Made by a program: the position numbers and the translations under genes. The notes beneath the pieces were generated by a model that searched no databases, had not been told where the DNA came from, and saw only the letters and a program-made list of their open reading frames with translations. Of a stretch of 9,021 bases of DNA, positions 1 to 7,377 are shown piece by piece (the first letter of the stretch is position 1; each line of letters opens with the position of its first letter). Origin of the DNA: Anaerolineae bacterium. Lineage in GTDB: Bacteria > Chloroflexota > Anaerolineae > Aggregatilineales > Phototrophicaceae. Where the stretch lies: NCBI GenBank assembly GCA_020848855.1, contig JADLHH010000146.1, positions 1-9,021 on the forward strand, read 5' to 3'.

Positions 1-15
1 AGAAGGCAGAAGCGC

Positions 16-681
16 ATGTGCGGTCGCTACGTGCTGGTTGCCGATCCCAATATCATCCAGCAGTCGTTCAATTTGGATACGATAATCGAGTTTGCGCCGC
101 GGTACAACATCGCGCCGACGCAGTATGTGCCGGTGATCACCAACGAACGCCCAAAAGCGCTTGATCTGTACCGCTGGGGCTTGATCCCGTCGTGGGCGAA
201 GGACGAGTCCATCGGCAACAAGATGATCAACGCGCGCGCCGACGGCGTGGCGGAGAAGCCGTCGTATCGCAGCGCGTTCAAGCGGCGGCGCTGCCTCGTT
301 CCGGCGACCGGTTTCTACGAGTGGCAGAAGGGCGACGGCAAGACCAAGACGCCGATGTTCATCCACCCGACCGATCAGGACGTGTTCGCCTTCGCCGGAC
401 TGTGGGAAGTGTGGCACAGTTCGGACGGGAGCGAGCTGCGGACGTTCACCATCATCACGACCGACGCCAACGACTTCATGCGCCCGATCCACGACCGGAT
501 GCCTGTGATTCTGCACAAAGCTGACCACGATCTGTGGCTCGATCCCGGTGAAGTCCCCGCTGCGAAGCTCCAGCCGCTGCTGCGTCCCTACGAGGCGGCG
601 AAGATGACGGCATACGAAGTGTCGCGGGCGGTCAACACGCCGATGATCGACGAGCCGCAGTTGATCGAGCCGGTGGCGTAA
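16..681 (+). CDS. SRAP domain protein (YedK/HMCES family), abasic-site DNA-protein crosslinking protein
   Basis: 221 residues, the usual length for a bacterial SRAP protein. The family covalently traps abasic sites in single-stranded DNA through the N-terminal cysteine, forming a thiazolidine that shields the lesion at stalled forks. All hallmark residues are visible: Cys2 right after the initiator Met (MCGRY), N31-I-A-P-T, R53-W-G-L-I-P-S-W, N72-A-R-A (DNA-backbone contact), E102 in GFYEW and H159 in HDRMPVIL (active site). Met1 must be removed to free Cys2, which fixes the ATG at 16. AGAAGG at 1-6 serves as ribosome binding site with 9 bases of spacing. The gene ends at a strong terminator (703-730), so it is probably the last or only gene of its transcript; anything upstream lies outside the window. 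The older name 'SOS response-associated peptidase' reflects genomic context in other bacteria. No SOS box can be assessed here because only 15 upstream bases are present. Family assignment is near certain; the role is from family knowledge. Confidence 0.96.
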   Translation: MCGRYVLVADPNIIQQSFNLDTIIEFAPRYNIAPTQYVPVITNERPKALDLYRWGLIPSWAKDESIGNKMINARADGVAEKPSYRSAFKRRRCLVPATGFYEWQKGDGKTKTPMFIHPTDQDVFAFAGLWEVWHSSDGSELRTFTIITTDANDFMRPIHDRMPVILHKADHDLWLDPGEVPAAKLQPLLRPYEAAKMTAYEVSRAVNTPMIDEPQLIEPVA

Positions 682-702
682 GTGCCAAGCGGATTATCAG
701 AG

Positions 703-730
703 AGCGACCGGAAGGTCGCTTTTTTTGTTT
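703..730 (+). terminator. Intrinsic terminator after the SRAP gene
   Basis: A perfect 7-bp stem AGCGACC (703-709) / GGTCGCT (714-720) closes a GGAA loop of GNRA type, and is followed directly by a run of seven T (720-726) and then GTTT. It lies 22 bases after the SRAP stop codon. It separates the SRAP transcript from the membrane-protein gene that follows. Confidence 0.88.
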
Positions 731-731
731 C

Positions 732-773
732 TTGACAAAAATGTGAGAGAACAGTGAAGACATTCTGTATAAA
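732..773 (+). promoter_or_regulatory. Candidate promoter region of the AT-rich membrane-protein gene
   Basis: A TATAAA hexamer at 768-773 lies 36 bases before the ATG at 810 and just after the terminator, where a promoter is expected. A perfect TTGACA is present at 732-737, but it sits 30 bases upstream of TATAAA, too far for a standard sigma-70 spacer. No good -35 is seen at the 17-base position (745-750 is GAGAGA). The two boxes are therefore probably not one promoter: either the -10 is used with an activator, or TTGACA belongs to something else. Region likely, exact elements uncertain. Confidence 0.35.
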
Positions 774-785
774 TGTTTGCAAACA
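774..785. promoter_or_regulatory. Perfect 12-bp palindrome, possible repressor operator
   Basis: TGTTTGCAAACA is identical to its reverse complement. It begins at the base after the TATAAA box (768-773) and so would cover the likely transcription start. Its position and symmetry fit a dimeric repressor site that blocks initiation. No regulator gene for it is seen nearby. It lies in AT-rich DNA, so chance occurrence is possible. Confidence 0.4.
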
Positions 786-809
786 GCGATAGGTGAATAG
801 GATTTATTG

Positions 810-1523
810 ATGCGTTCTGGTTCTCTGACACCGAAAACGGATTTTATCGTGAGATGGGTAGCGGGTACGCTGTTGGGCTGTTTGTTTATCCCAGTTATTT
901 ACTTGGTCATCGGTACGATGTGGGAATTTTCGATCTCAATAGTGTCAGCCCGTTTTCAGGCTGAACCCTGGTATGACGGGTTGATTGACATACTTGGGTC
1001 ACTTCTTGCACCATTGATAGTGTTTGTGATAGGGGCAGTGATCGGATTTGGTCAGTGGTTATTGGCGCTGCAAAACTTGCTACGTGCATGGGTATGGGTT
1101 CTGACAAGCGCTGTTAACGGAATTGTTGTCTTGTATGCGCTGGTTGCCGCAAATCGTTTCGCTCCAAGCCTATTCTTACCTACACCCAGCATCGCAAGTG
1201 GTTTTGGCAGTCGGTTCGAGTTTAGCGAAACGTGGTTCACGGTGGCACTGTTCATTGGGATTACCTGTGGAGTTGCCAGTGGCATGTCCCAATGGATCGT
1301 TTTGCGGCGCTACGTTGAACGCGCGAGTTTGTGGCTGCTGGCAGTCATGATCGGCAGCATTGGGATAGTAGGGGTATTTGTTACGCTTGCGCGCGTCGTA
1401 AAGAATGTAGTTTCTGTTGAAGCGCTCAGTTGTTGTGTTAGCCCCGTTGCGTATGGATTGATTACTGGCGGCGTTTTCTATAGTTTACTGAAGCATCGTA
1501 AGCACAAACGCGATGACCGTTAA
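810..1523 (+). CDS. Unrecognised integral membrane protein with duplicated G-x-x-Q-W motif
   Basis: 237 residues from ATG 810; AGGA at 799-802 gives 7 bases of spacing, better than the in-frame TTG at 807. I cannot assign a function. About six hydrophobic segments are visible (roughly 15-37, 57-80, 92-114, 142-160, 172-194, 205-226), with a short basic tail (KHRKHKRDDR). The protein looks like an internal duplication: G79-F-G-Q82-W83-L-L-A-L-Q and G158-M-S-Q161-W162-I-V-L-R-R recur 79 residues apart, each at the end of a membrane segment and each followed after about ten residues by another. Small proteins with G-x-x-Q-W-L-V-L-R motifs are common hypotheticals in Chloroflexota and cyanobacteria (recollection, not a search). 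The DNA is visibly richer in A+T than its neighbours and uses codons such as TTG, ATA, GTA and TGT, suggesting recent acquisition or relaxed selection. It has its own promoter region and a possible operator, and converges on ftsK with 16 bases between stop codons. Confidence 0.85.
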   Translation: MRSGSLTPKTDFIVRWVAGTLLGCLFIPVIYLVIGTMWEFSISIVSARFQAEPWYDGLIDILGSLLAPLIVFVIGAVIGFGQWLLALQNLLRAWVWVLTSAVNGIVVLYALVAANRFAPSLFLPTPSIASGFGSRFEFSETWFTVALFIGITCGVASGMSQWIVLRRYVERASLWLLAVMIGSIGIVGVFVTLARVVKNVVSVEALSCCVSPVAYGLITGGVFYSLLKHRKHKRDDR

Positions 1524-1539
1524 GCGGGTTTACTCCCCC

Positions 1540-4083
1540 TCAGCCGCCCCCGTCCCCGCCCGCGCTGCCGTTCATCTTCCTGTCGATCAGGTCTTTGAAC
1601 GGGTCGCCGCCGGGCGCGATCAACACGTCGCGGTTGCGCCCGCCGGGGATCGCCGGACCGATCACGCCGAGTTCTTCGAGCAGATCGATGATGCGCGCGG
1701 CGCGCGGGTAGCCCAGGTTCAGCCGCCGCTGGATCAGCGACGCTGACGCCTCCTGCGTGGCGATCACCAGCTCAATCGCCTGTTCGAGCATCGGGTCGGT
1801 TTCGGAAAGAAATTCTCGCCGGGTCAAGCCGCGCTGCCAGGGGGCGCTCACCCGGTCGGGCATCATGCCGTGCGTTTCCGCCCACATGCGCCAGTGATGC
1901 ACAACCAGCCGCACCTCGTCGTCCGAAACGTAGCAGCCCTGAATACGCTGGGGAGCCATCGCGTCGGCGGCTTGATACAGCATGTCGCCCTTGCCGACCA
2001 GATTTTCCGCGCCGATGGCGTCGATAATCACCCGCGAGTCCACGCCGGACGCGACCGCGAAGGCGATGCGCGACGGGAAGTTCGCCTTGATCAAGCCCGT
2101 GATCACGTCGACGCTGGGGCGCTGGGTAGCGATCACCATGTGCATCCCGACGGCGCGCGCCATCTGCGCCAGCCGCGTGATCGTCCGCTCGGTCTCGTCC
2201 GGGTGCGACATCATCAGGTCGCCGATTTCGTCGACGAGGATGACGATGTAGGGCAGGTATTCGTCGCGCCGCCGCCGACCAAGCCGCGCGTTGTACACGT
2301 CGATGTTGCGGGCGGCGTTGTCCTCAAGCACCTTGTACCGGCGATCCATCTCGCGGGTACACCACTTCAGCACGCCGATGATGCGCTCCGGGTCGGTTTC
2401 GACCGGACCGAGCAGGTGCGGCAGCCCGTTGAAGCGGCTCAGTTCGACCATTTTCGGGTCGAGCATGACCATCTTGATCATGTCTGGCGTATTGTCGAGC
2501 ACCAGCGCCGTCGCCATTGCCGCGATGGCGACCGATTTACCCGATCCGGTCGTTCCGGCGATCAAGAGGTGGGGCATCGCCGCCAGATCGATGGCGACCG
2601 GGTCGCCGGCAACGTCGCGGCCCAGTGGGATGACCAGCGGCGATTTTCGCTTCTGCGCCAGGTCGTAATACGCTTTGCTCTCGTAGACCGAGCGCAGCGC
2701 GACCGTGCTGGGGTTGCGGTTTGGCACTTCGATGCCGACGTAGTTGCGACCGGGAACCGGCGTTTCCAGACGCAGACGTTTTGCCGAGAGCGCCAGCGCC
2801 AGGTCGTTCGTCAGCGAGGCGATTTTGCTGATGCGCGTGCGGCTGAAGGTGACTTCGCCGGCGTCGTCGGTCTTCTCGCGGAACGGCTGCACGGCGTACT
2901 GCGTCACCGTCGGACCGACGCGCACGTCGACCACATCCACGTCGATGTCGAATTCGAGCAGCGTGTTTTCGATCAGCACCACGTTGGTGTTGATCTCTTC
3001 CTCGTCCGGCAGGCTCAGTTCGGTATCGACCAGCAGATTGAGCGGCGGCAGCGCTTCATCGCGCTTGGCGATCTGCTTCGGCTCCTTCATCCCGGCGATG
3101 GTGAAGTAGCGCTTCAAACGCCCGTCGGGGCGCTTCACCATCTGTGGCGACCCCTTGACCGCTTCTTGCACCGTGCCGATCACGCTGTCGGCGCGGCTGA
3201 ATACCGGATGCTCCGCCGGATCGGGCTGCATCTCCTCGATGCTCGGCGCAGCGCCGGGGCGCATCGACGGCGGCAAACTCTCGAAATCGGGGCGGATCAA
3301 CATGATCGAATAGGCTTTGGCGCGCTGCGAGTCGAGCGTGTTGACTTTCTGCAGCGACGGCGCGCCGCTGGCGTCGATCACCACGCGCGTGTTCAGCTTG
3401 ACATCGAGCGAGACTGCTTCGCGGCGCGGGCGAGGCGGGGGCTGGTAACGCTTCGCCTGGCTGCGCAGGCGGGCGCTGGCGCGGCGCAATAGATAGGTGA
3501 TGTGGTCGCGCCGCACGCCGAATACCACCGCCCTGCTGACTACGAAGATGATGCTGAACAACGTCAGCCCAACCGCCGTGCCGAATACGCCGTTGAATAG
3601 CGAACTGAGCGCCCACCCGACCTGACCACCGCCGCGTCCCAGGCGCGCCAGATTGCGCAGCTCGGTTTCGCCTGCCGTCAGGTGGAGCAGTCCCAGCAGC
3701 GACAGAAAAGCGATCTCCATCGCCAGGATGCGCTGCGTGGGGAAGCGGATCACAATCCCCAGCTTGGGAAGCAGGATGATCACGCCCAATCCCAGAATCC
3801 CGGCGCAGATCACGGCGCTGCCGTAGCCGAACAGCCCGGTCAGCGCCCGCGACCACGCGCTCGAAATGGTGGCGTCGCCAGAGACGTTGAGCAGCGCCAG
3901 GAACGACACCATGCCGAAGACGATCAGCACGATGGCGATGATCTCGTCGCCCCACGGCGGCAGATTTTCGAGCAGGGAGTCCCAGAATTCCCGCTTGACC
4001 GTATAACGCTCGGTCGCGTTCGGGTCGGTCGGCTGCGGCTCGGTTGGTTTCTTCGTATCAGTCGCGGTTTTTCGCTGCGCCAC
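1540..4083 (-). CDS. ftsK: FtsK/SpoIIIE family DNA translocase
   Basis: 847 residues, a full-length membrane-anchored DNA pump that moves chromosomal DNA during division or segregation. The N-terminal third has about four membrane segments (roughly 48-66, 83-108, 118-137, 160-190), followed by a basic, Pro-rich linker (200-225) and a variable linker to about 345. The motor follows: alpha part about 360-480, then the RecA-like domain with Walker A G510-T-T-G-S-G-K-S517, Walker B V-I-L-V-D-E at 614-619 (D618, E619), and the family signature around D682-S-R to G698-K-G-D-M-L. The C-terminal winged-helix gamma domain (about 763-812, with RRLNLGYPRAARIIDLLEELG) reads polar DNA motifs in relatives and contacts XerD. 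A Gly-rich tail ends the protein. The start is GTG at 4083, preceded by AGGTAAGA as a weak ribosome binding site; no in-frame ATG precedes it. It is the last gene of the minus-strand block. No intrinsic terminator is obvious beyond its stop, where it meets a convergent gene. Confidence 0.96.
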   Translation of the reverse strand: MAQRKTATDTKKPTEPQPTDPNATERYTVKREFWDSLLENLPPWGDEIIAIVLIVFGMVSFLALLNVSGDATISSAWSRALTGLFGYGSAVICAGILGLGVIILLPKLGIVIRFPTQRILAMEIAFLSLLGLLHLTAGETELRNLARLGRGGGQVGWALSSLFNGVFGTAVGLTLFSIIFVVSRAVVFGVRRDHITYLLRRASARLRSQAKRYQPPPRPRREAVSLDVKLNTRVVIDASGAPSLQKVNTLDSQRAKAYSIMLIRPDFESLPPSMRPGAAPSIEEMQPDPAEHPVFSRADSVIGTVQEAVKGSPQMVKRPDGRLKRYFTIAGMKEPKQIAKRDEALPPLNLLVDTELSLPDEEEINTNVVLIENTLLEFDIDVDVVDVRVGPTVTQYAVQPFREKTDDAGEVTFSRTRISKIASLTNDLALALSAKRLRLETPVPGRNYVGIEVPNRNPSTVALRSVYESKAYYDLAQKRKSPLVIPLGRDVAGDPVAIDLAAMPHLLIAGTTGSGKSVAIAAMATALVLDNTPDMIKMVMLDPKMVELSRFNGLPHLLGPVETDPERIIGVLKWCTREMDRRYKVLEDNAARNIDVYNARLGRRRRDEYLPYIVILVDEIGDLMMSHPDETERTITRLAQMARAVGMHMVIATQRPSVDVITGLIKANFPSRIAFAVASGVDSRVIIDAIGAENLVGKGDMLYQAADAMAPQRIQGCYVSDDEVRLVVHHWRMWAETHGMMPDRVSAPWQRGLTRREFLSETDPMLEQAIELVIATQEASASLIQRRLNLGYPRAARIIDLLEELGVIGPAIPGGRNRDVLIAPGGDPFKDLIDRKMNGSAGGDGGG

Positions 4084-4114
4084 GCATTCTTACCTGATCA
4101 ATGGTTGATGGATG

Positions 4115-4138
4115 GGAGCAGTCCTGTCGATCTGCTCC
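4115..4138 (-). repeat. Inverted repeat in the ftsK leader
   Basis: A perfect 7-bp inverted repeat GGAGCAG (4115-4121) / CTGCTCC (4132-4138) with a 10-base loop sits about 30 bases upstream of the ftsK GTG. No T-run follows on the minus strand, so it is not a normal terminator. It could be an mRNA hairpin in the leader or a protein binding site. Confidence 0.45.
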
Positions 4139-4172
4139 AAAAGGGCGTGCCGGCAGCCGAACGCTGCCCACG
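4139..4172 (-). terminator. Weak terminator-like or leader hairpin between the S1-domain gene and ftsK
   Basis: On the minus strand a stem is formed by GGCAGC and GCTGCC (4163-4168 and 4152-4157) around a 5-base loop. It extends through CGTG/CACG (4146-4149 with 4169-4172) past a two-base bulge. It is followed on the minus strand by GCCC and then TTTT (AAAA at 4139-4142 on the plus strand). The T-run is short and offset, so termination would be partial. It may allow read-through from the S1 gene into ftsK, or act as part of the ftsK leader. Confidence 0.35.
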
Positions 4173-4176
4173 TCGC

Positions 4177-4204
4177 CCTATATGAATCTACATCGGAATG
4201 TCAT
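4177..4204 (-). promoter_or_regulatory. Possible ftsK promoter
   Basis: On the minus strand, ATGACA (4204-4199) and TATAGG (4182-4177) are separated by 16 bases, giving a sigma-70-like pair with two mismatches in each box. A transcript would start near 4170 and place the second leader hairpin and at least part of the first in the 5' leader of ftsK. Weak matches; ftsK may instead be read through from the S1-domain gene. Confidence 0.3.
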
Positions 4205-4234
4205 GAAGTGGAAAGCGATGAATGTTGGGCGGTT

Positions 4235-5218
4235 TCAGGTCGTTGCCCTCAGGCTTAGCCCCAGCCGCCGCGCATGTCCGTCGATGCTGAGGATACGCGC
4301 GCTGACAAGCTGCCCCTCTGAGACGACGTTGCGCGGGTGCAGGAAGTGTCCCTCGGCGAGTTCCGAGACGTGAATCAAGCCTTCCAGTCCCTCTTCGATG
4401 CGGGCAAACGCCCCGAAATCGACCACGTTGGTGATCACGCCTTCGACCATCTCGCCGATCTGGTAGCGCTGGTTGACCGTCTCCCACGGGTCCGGGTGCA
4501 GCCGCTTGAGGCTGAGCGCGATTCGCCCCGCGCCCCGGTTAACTTCCAGCACGTGCGCTTTCACCCGCTGCCCGCGATCCAGCAATTCCGCCGGATGCCC
4601 GACGCGCCCCCAGCTCAGTTCGCTGATATGGATCAGCCCTTCCAGCCCGCCGAGATCGACAAACGCGCCGAAATCACACAGGTTGGTGACGATACCCTCG
4701 ACACAATCACCGGAGCGCAGGCGCACCAGAATATCGGCGCGCTCGCCGGGGCGCGCCTTTGCCGCTCGCTCGGACAGGATCAGGCGGTTCTGTTCTTCGC
4801 TCAACTCGATCACGCGCAGCGTCAGCATCTCGCCGATGCGCCCGGTCAGCACCTTCTTGCGGGTGAACTCATTGGAAGTCGAGGGGAAATCGATCAACTG
4901 GCTGGCGGGGACAAAACCGCGCAGCGTGCGCCATTCTACCAGCAGCCCGCCCCGGTTGTAGCCGACGGCGTTCAACTCTATGACCTCATCTTCATCCATG
5001 ATTCGGCGGATTTCTTCCCAATCCGACTGAGAAGCGGGACCGGTTGACTGCAGGTGCGTATCGTCCGTTTGTGTTTCGGCTGAAGCCCCATTTCCGTCTG
5101 CACCCCGCTCCATGGGAACCGGCTCGGCGTACTCCCCCTCGCGCAGCAGCGCCGTCCAGTACCCCTCGTCGAGCGGCGGGGGCGTCGTAAAATCCCGTCG
5201 CTGTACATTCGTAGTCAT
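4235..5218 (-). CDS. S1 RNA-binding protein with three S1 domains (ribosomal protein S1 or paralogue)
   Basis: 327 residues. After an acidic, low-complexity N-terminus (about 1-75) come three S1 OB-fold domains: a divergent one at about 76-151 (GYNRGGLLVEW, then RGFVPASQL), and two canonical ones at about 168-238 (G-I-V-T-N-L-C-D-F-G-A-F-V-D then GLIHISEL) and 254-324 (G-V-I-T-N-V-V-D-F-G-A-F then GLIHVSEL). The D-F-G-A-F and I-H-x-S-E-L motifs are the classic RNA-binding face. Three-domain S1 proteins of about 300-330 residues are the normal form in cyanobacteria and chloroplasts, whereas the E. coli protein has six domains. This could be the genuine bS1 that helps 30S subunits load mRNA, or a stress or RNA-turnover paralogue. 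ATG 5218 has GAGGGG at 5230-5225 with 6 bases of spacing. The gene has its own promoter (5276-5305) and lies 151 bp upstream of ftsK on the same strand. Confidence 0.9.
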   Translation of the reverse strand: MTTNVQRRDFTTPPPLDEGYWTALLREGEYAEPVPMERGADGNGASAETQTDDTHLQSTGPASQSDWEEIRRIMDEDEVIELNAVGYNRGGLLVEWRTLRGFVPASQLIDFPSTSNEFTRKKVLTGRIGEMLTLRVIELSEEQNRLILSERAAKARPGERADILVRLRSGDCVEGIVTNLCDFGAFVDLGGLEGLIHISELSWGRVGHPAELLDRGQRVKAHVLEVNRGAGRIALSLKRLHPDPWETVNQRYQIGEMVEGVITNVVDFGAFARIEEGLEGLIHVSELAEGHFLHPRNVVSEGQLVSARILSIDGHARRLGLSLRATT

Positions 5219-5275
5219 TCCACACCCCTCGACAATTTACAATAAACAGAAGATTTTTGTTGAAAACCCTCGATA

Positions 5276-5305
5276 AGTATAACACTTCGGCGCAAATCTA
5301 CACAA
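5276..5305 (-). promoter_or_regulatory. Promoter of the S1-domain gene, extended -10 type
   Basis: On the minus strand, TGT-TATACT (5284-5276) is a near-consensus extended -10 element. It has an 18-base spacer from TTGTGT (5305-5300), whose first three bases match the -35 consensus. Transcription would begin near 5269, leaving an AT-rich leader of about 50 bases before the ATG at 5218. The AT-rich patch stands out in otherwise GC-rich DNA. The upstream gene (stop at 5410) shows no clear intrinsic terminator in this gap. Confidence 0.6.
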
Positions 5306-5409
5306 ACTGCTGTGGGAACGCTTGTTCGGATTATGCCAGCGAGGAAAGGCGCTTCGGTGCGGCGTTTTCATTCCTGTGAGAGCGTTCTCGCAACGGGCAT
5401 GTAAAGTGC

Positions 5410-7371
5410 CTATTCAGAGACCGGCTCAGGCTCGCCGCTGCCTGCCATTTCGGTTTCCATCGCGAACAGTGTATCGGCGACGGCATCGACGGCGAAGCGC
5501 TGCTTGCGGTAGAAATCCGGCTCGCTCAGCGCCAGCCGCTGCGCCACCTCGCGCACTTTCGCCTTCTGCACAAAGCGCAGTTCGAGGATGTTGTACAGCG
5601 TCCATTCCGGGCTGAGCAGCTTGCGCTCGCCGTCCGGCTTCTGCTTTTCGATGGCGGTGATCAGCACGGTGCGCAGGGCGCGGGCGGGGTTGTTGTCGTT
5701 TTCGGGCAGCGCAGCCCGGACGATACGCAGGTCGAGCAGGCGGCTGTCCGACAAACCGGGACCGCCCCACAGATGCCGCAGCGCCGCGCGCACCTGCTCC
5801 TTGAACTGCTCGATATCGACGGTTTGGCTGGCGGGCTGCGCTTCGCGGCGCGGGCGGTATTCGAGTTCGGCGGCGCTGCTGCGCGTGATGTTGATCTGCG
5901 GCAGCAGCCCTTCGAGCGCGGCGAAAATCTCGCCCTGCAGGTTGATGTCGTCCAGCGCCTGCGCGGCGCGGTGCGTGAAGGCTGCCAGCATCGTCAGTTC
6001 GTCGTCGTCCAGGTCGATTTCGCCGGAGCGCGCCTGAATGCCCATGAAACCAATCGGCTGCGCGCCGCCGTCCCCGGTAAACTGGCTGTGCCTGCCGTAC
6101 AGCGGCATGATCCAGTAGGTCTGCCAGCGCTCGATGTGCAGATCGTCGACGCCATTCTGGATCAATTGGACGATTTCCGGGCGTTCTTCCTGCAGCAGCG
6201 CGGCGGTGGGGCGCACCGAGCCAACCGAGCCGACCACTTCCGGCGCATCTTCGTTGAGCGAGGCGACAAATGCGCTGTTCACGCGCAGGTAGTCGCAGGT
6301 CGAGGCGAGGATCGCTTCGAGAAGCTGGAGCAGGTCGCCGCGCGTCAGCAGTCGCTCGCTCAGGTTGCCGAGCTTTTCCAGTTGGTCGGCTTCCTCGCCG
6401 GAATACACCAGCCGCCGCTCCAGATAGGGCAGGGTAATCGCGATTGACCACTGCCACAGCAGCACGACCGAGACGACCGCGAACGGCATGAACGTTTGCC
6501 CCTGCAAGCCGAGGATGCGCGAGGTCGGCGTGATGAAGATGATCGTCACCAGCGCCAGCAAGCCGGTCGCCGGACCGCGCAGCACGAAGCGCAGCAGTTC
6601 GGTCTTGACCACGCGGTCGGGGATGCGCGAGCCGAAGAACGACAGTGGGTATGCCAGAAACAGCAGCATGAAGATCACGACCACGTTGGTCAGGTTGACC
6701 AGCAGCAGCCCGATCAGCGAAAATTCCTGCCCCAGACCCCGCAGCACCGAAAATGGGAAAATGCCAGCTGCTGGGGTGAGCATGGCAATCTGCAGGTAGC
6801 CCATGCGGCGGCGCGTGCTGCGCGTCAGGCAGCGGGCGCGGGCACGCTGCACGTTGATGAAGACGACGGCGGTCGCCACCGCAAAGTATGCCACGTACAC
6901 CGGGAATACCGGACCGGCGCGCAGGCTTACGTAGATGCCGGTCTCGAAATACGGCGGGTCGACCTGCTCCGGCGCGATTAGCACGTTGGTGAAGGCGGCG
7001 GCGACCAGAAACACGGCGCTGATCAGGTACAGGATGCGGCTGACGCGCCGACGACGCCCGCGCGACGGCAGCCCGGTCGTCGCCAGCAGCGCGTCCGATA
7101 GGTGGAACATGGCGGCGGGCAGAAAGGCGATGCCGACCCACTGCAGCCGCAGCGTGGCGACATACGAGCCGTAGCCGGGACCGAGCGAGATGAACACGTC
7201 GCACAGGTAGCCGACGGTCACGCAGCCCAGCACGACTGCCGACGTTCGGGCGATGCGGTCACGCAGGTTGCGCGTGAGGTTGTAAAGCAGGATGGAAGCT
7301 GCCACCACGACAATGGCGGCAGCGAGGGTCTCATTGACCAGGTCGAGGAACGAAGCGATCAGAACGTCCAT
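5410..7371 (-). CDS. Membrane sensor: multi-TM (7TM histidine-kinase-type N-terminus), GAF domain and C-terminal HTH-like domain, no kinase core
   Basis: 653 residues. The N-terminal half is membrane-embedded, with about nine hydrophobic segments (near 13-30, 44-64, 73-96, 111-132, 152-173, 190-210, 216-244, 265-285, 294-317). The first seven are arranged like the 7TM sensor found at the N-terminus of some histidine kinases. A helical linker (about 322-350) leads into a GAF domain (about 337-475; W416-QTYW-I-M-P-L near the middle, P439-I-G-F-M-G-I, then a C-terminal helix with AAFTHRAAQAL). The last part (about 520-640) has a helical domain with W590-T-L-Y-N-I-L and then V606-R-E-V-A-Q-R-L-A-L-S-E-P-D-F-Y-R-K-Q-R, which reads as a helix-turn-helix. 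No H-box, N-box or G-box of a kinase is present, nor GGDEF, EAL or phosphatase motifs. A role as a membrane one-component regulator is inference. ATG 7371 lies 6 bases after the acetyltransferase stop, with no strong ribosome binding site, suggesting translational coupling. Confidence 0.85.
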   Translation of the reverse strand: MDVLIASFLDLVNETLAAAIVVVAASILLYNLTRNLRDRIARTSAVVLGCVTVGYLCDVFISLGPGYGSYVATLRLQWVGIAFLPAAMFHLSDALLATTGLPSRGRRRRVSRILYLISAVFLVAAAFTNVLIAPEQVDPPYFETGIYVSLRAGPVFPVYVAYFAVATAVVFINVQRARARCLTRSTRRRMGYLQIAMLTPAAGIFPFSVLRGLGQEFSLIGLLLVNLTNVVVIFMLLFLAYPLSFFGSRIPDRVVKTELLRFVLRGPATGLLALVTIIFITPTSRILGLQGQTFMPFAVVSVVLLWQWSIAITLPYLERRLVYSGEEADQLEKLGNLSERLLTRGDLLQLLEAILASTCDYLRVNSAFVASLNEDAPEVVGSVGSVRPTAALLQEERPEIVQLIQNGVDDLHIERWQTYWIMPLYGRHSQFTGDGGAQPIGFMGIQARSGEIDLDDDELTMLAAFTHRAAQALDDINLQGEIFAALEGLLPQINITRSSAAELEYRPRREAQPASQTVDIEQFKEQVRAALRHLWGGPGLSDSRLLDLRIVRAALPENDNNPARALRTVLITAIEKQKPDGERKLLSPEWTLYNILELRFVQKAKVREVAQRLALSEPDFYRKQRFAVDAVADTLFAMETEMAGSGEPEPVSE

Positions 7372-7377
7372 AAGTCG

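Noticed and set aside
732..760. TTGACA at 732-737 as -35 of a standard promoter
   Set aside because: At 16-18 bases downstream there is no acceptable -10 (TGAAGA at 17), so it was kept only as part of a loosely defined promoter region.
1870..3492. Long open frame of 540 codons on the plus strand, antisense to ftsK
   Set aside because: Product is dominated by Arg, His, Asp and Val with no domain pattern; it mirrors the GC-rich codons of ftsK, whose own frame has unmistakable motifs.
4058..4087. Nine-codon ATG frame overlapping the ftsK GTG start on the minus strand
   Set aside because: Too short to judge, no ribosome binding site better than that for ftsK, and easily due to chance; not listed as a leader peptide.
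5335..5405. Possible terminator after the receptor gene
   Set aside because: Only stems of about 4 bp were found (for example GAGA/TCTC and GCGC around TTCG), without a following T-run on the minus strand.
5426..7204. 592-codon open frame on the minus strand in another frame of the receptor gene
   Set aside because: Arg/Ala-rich composition without hydrophobic or motif structure; the overlapping 653-codon frame carries TM segments and a GAF domain.
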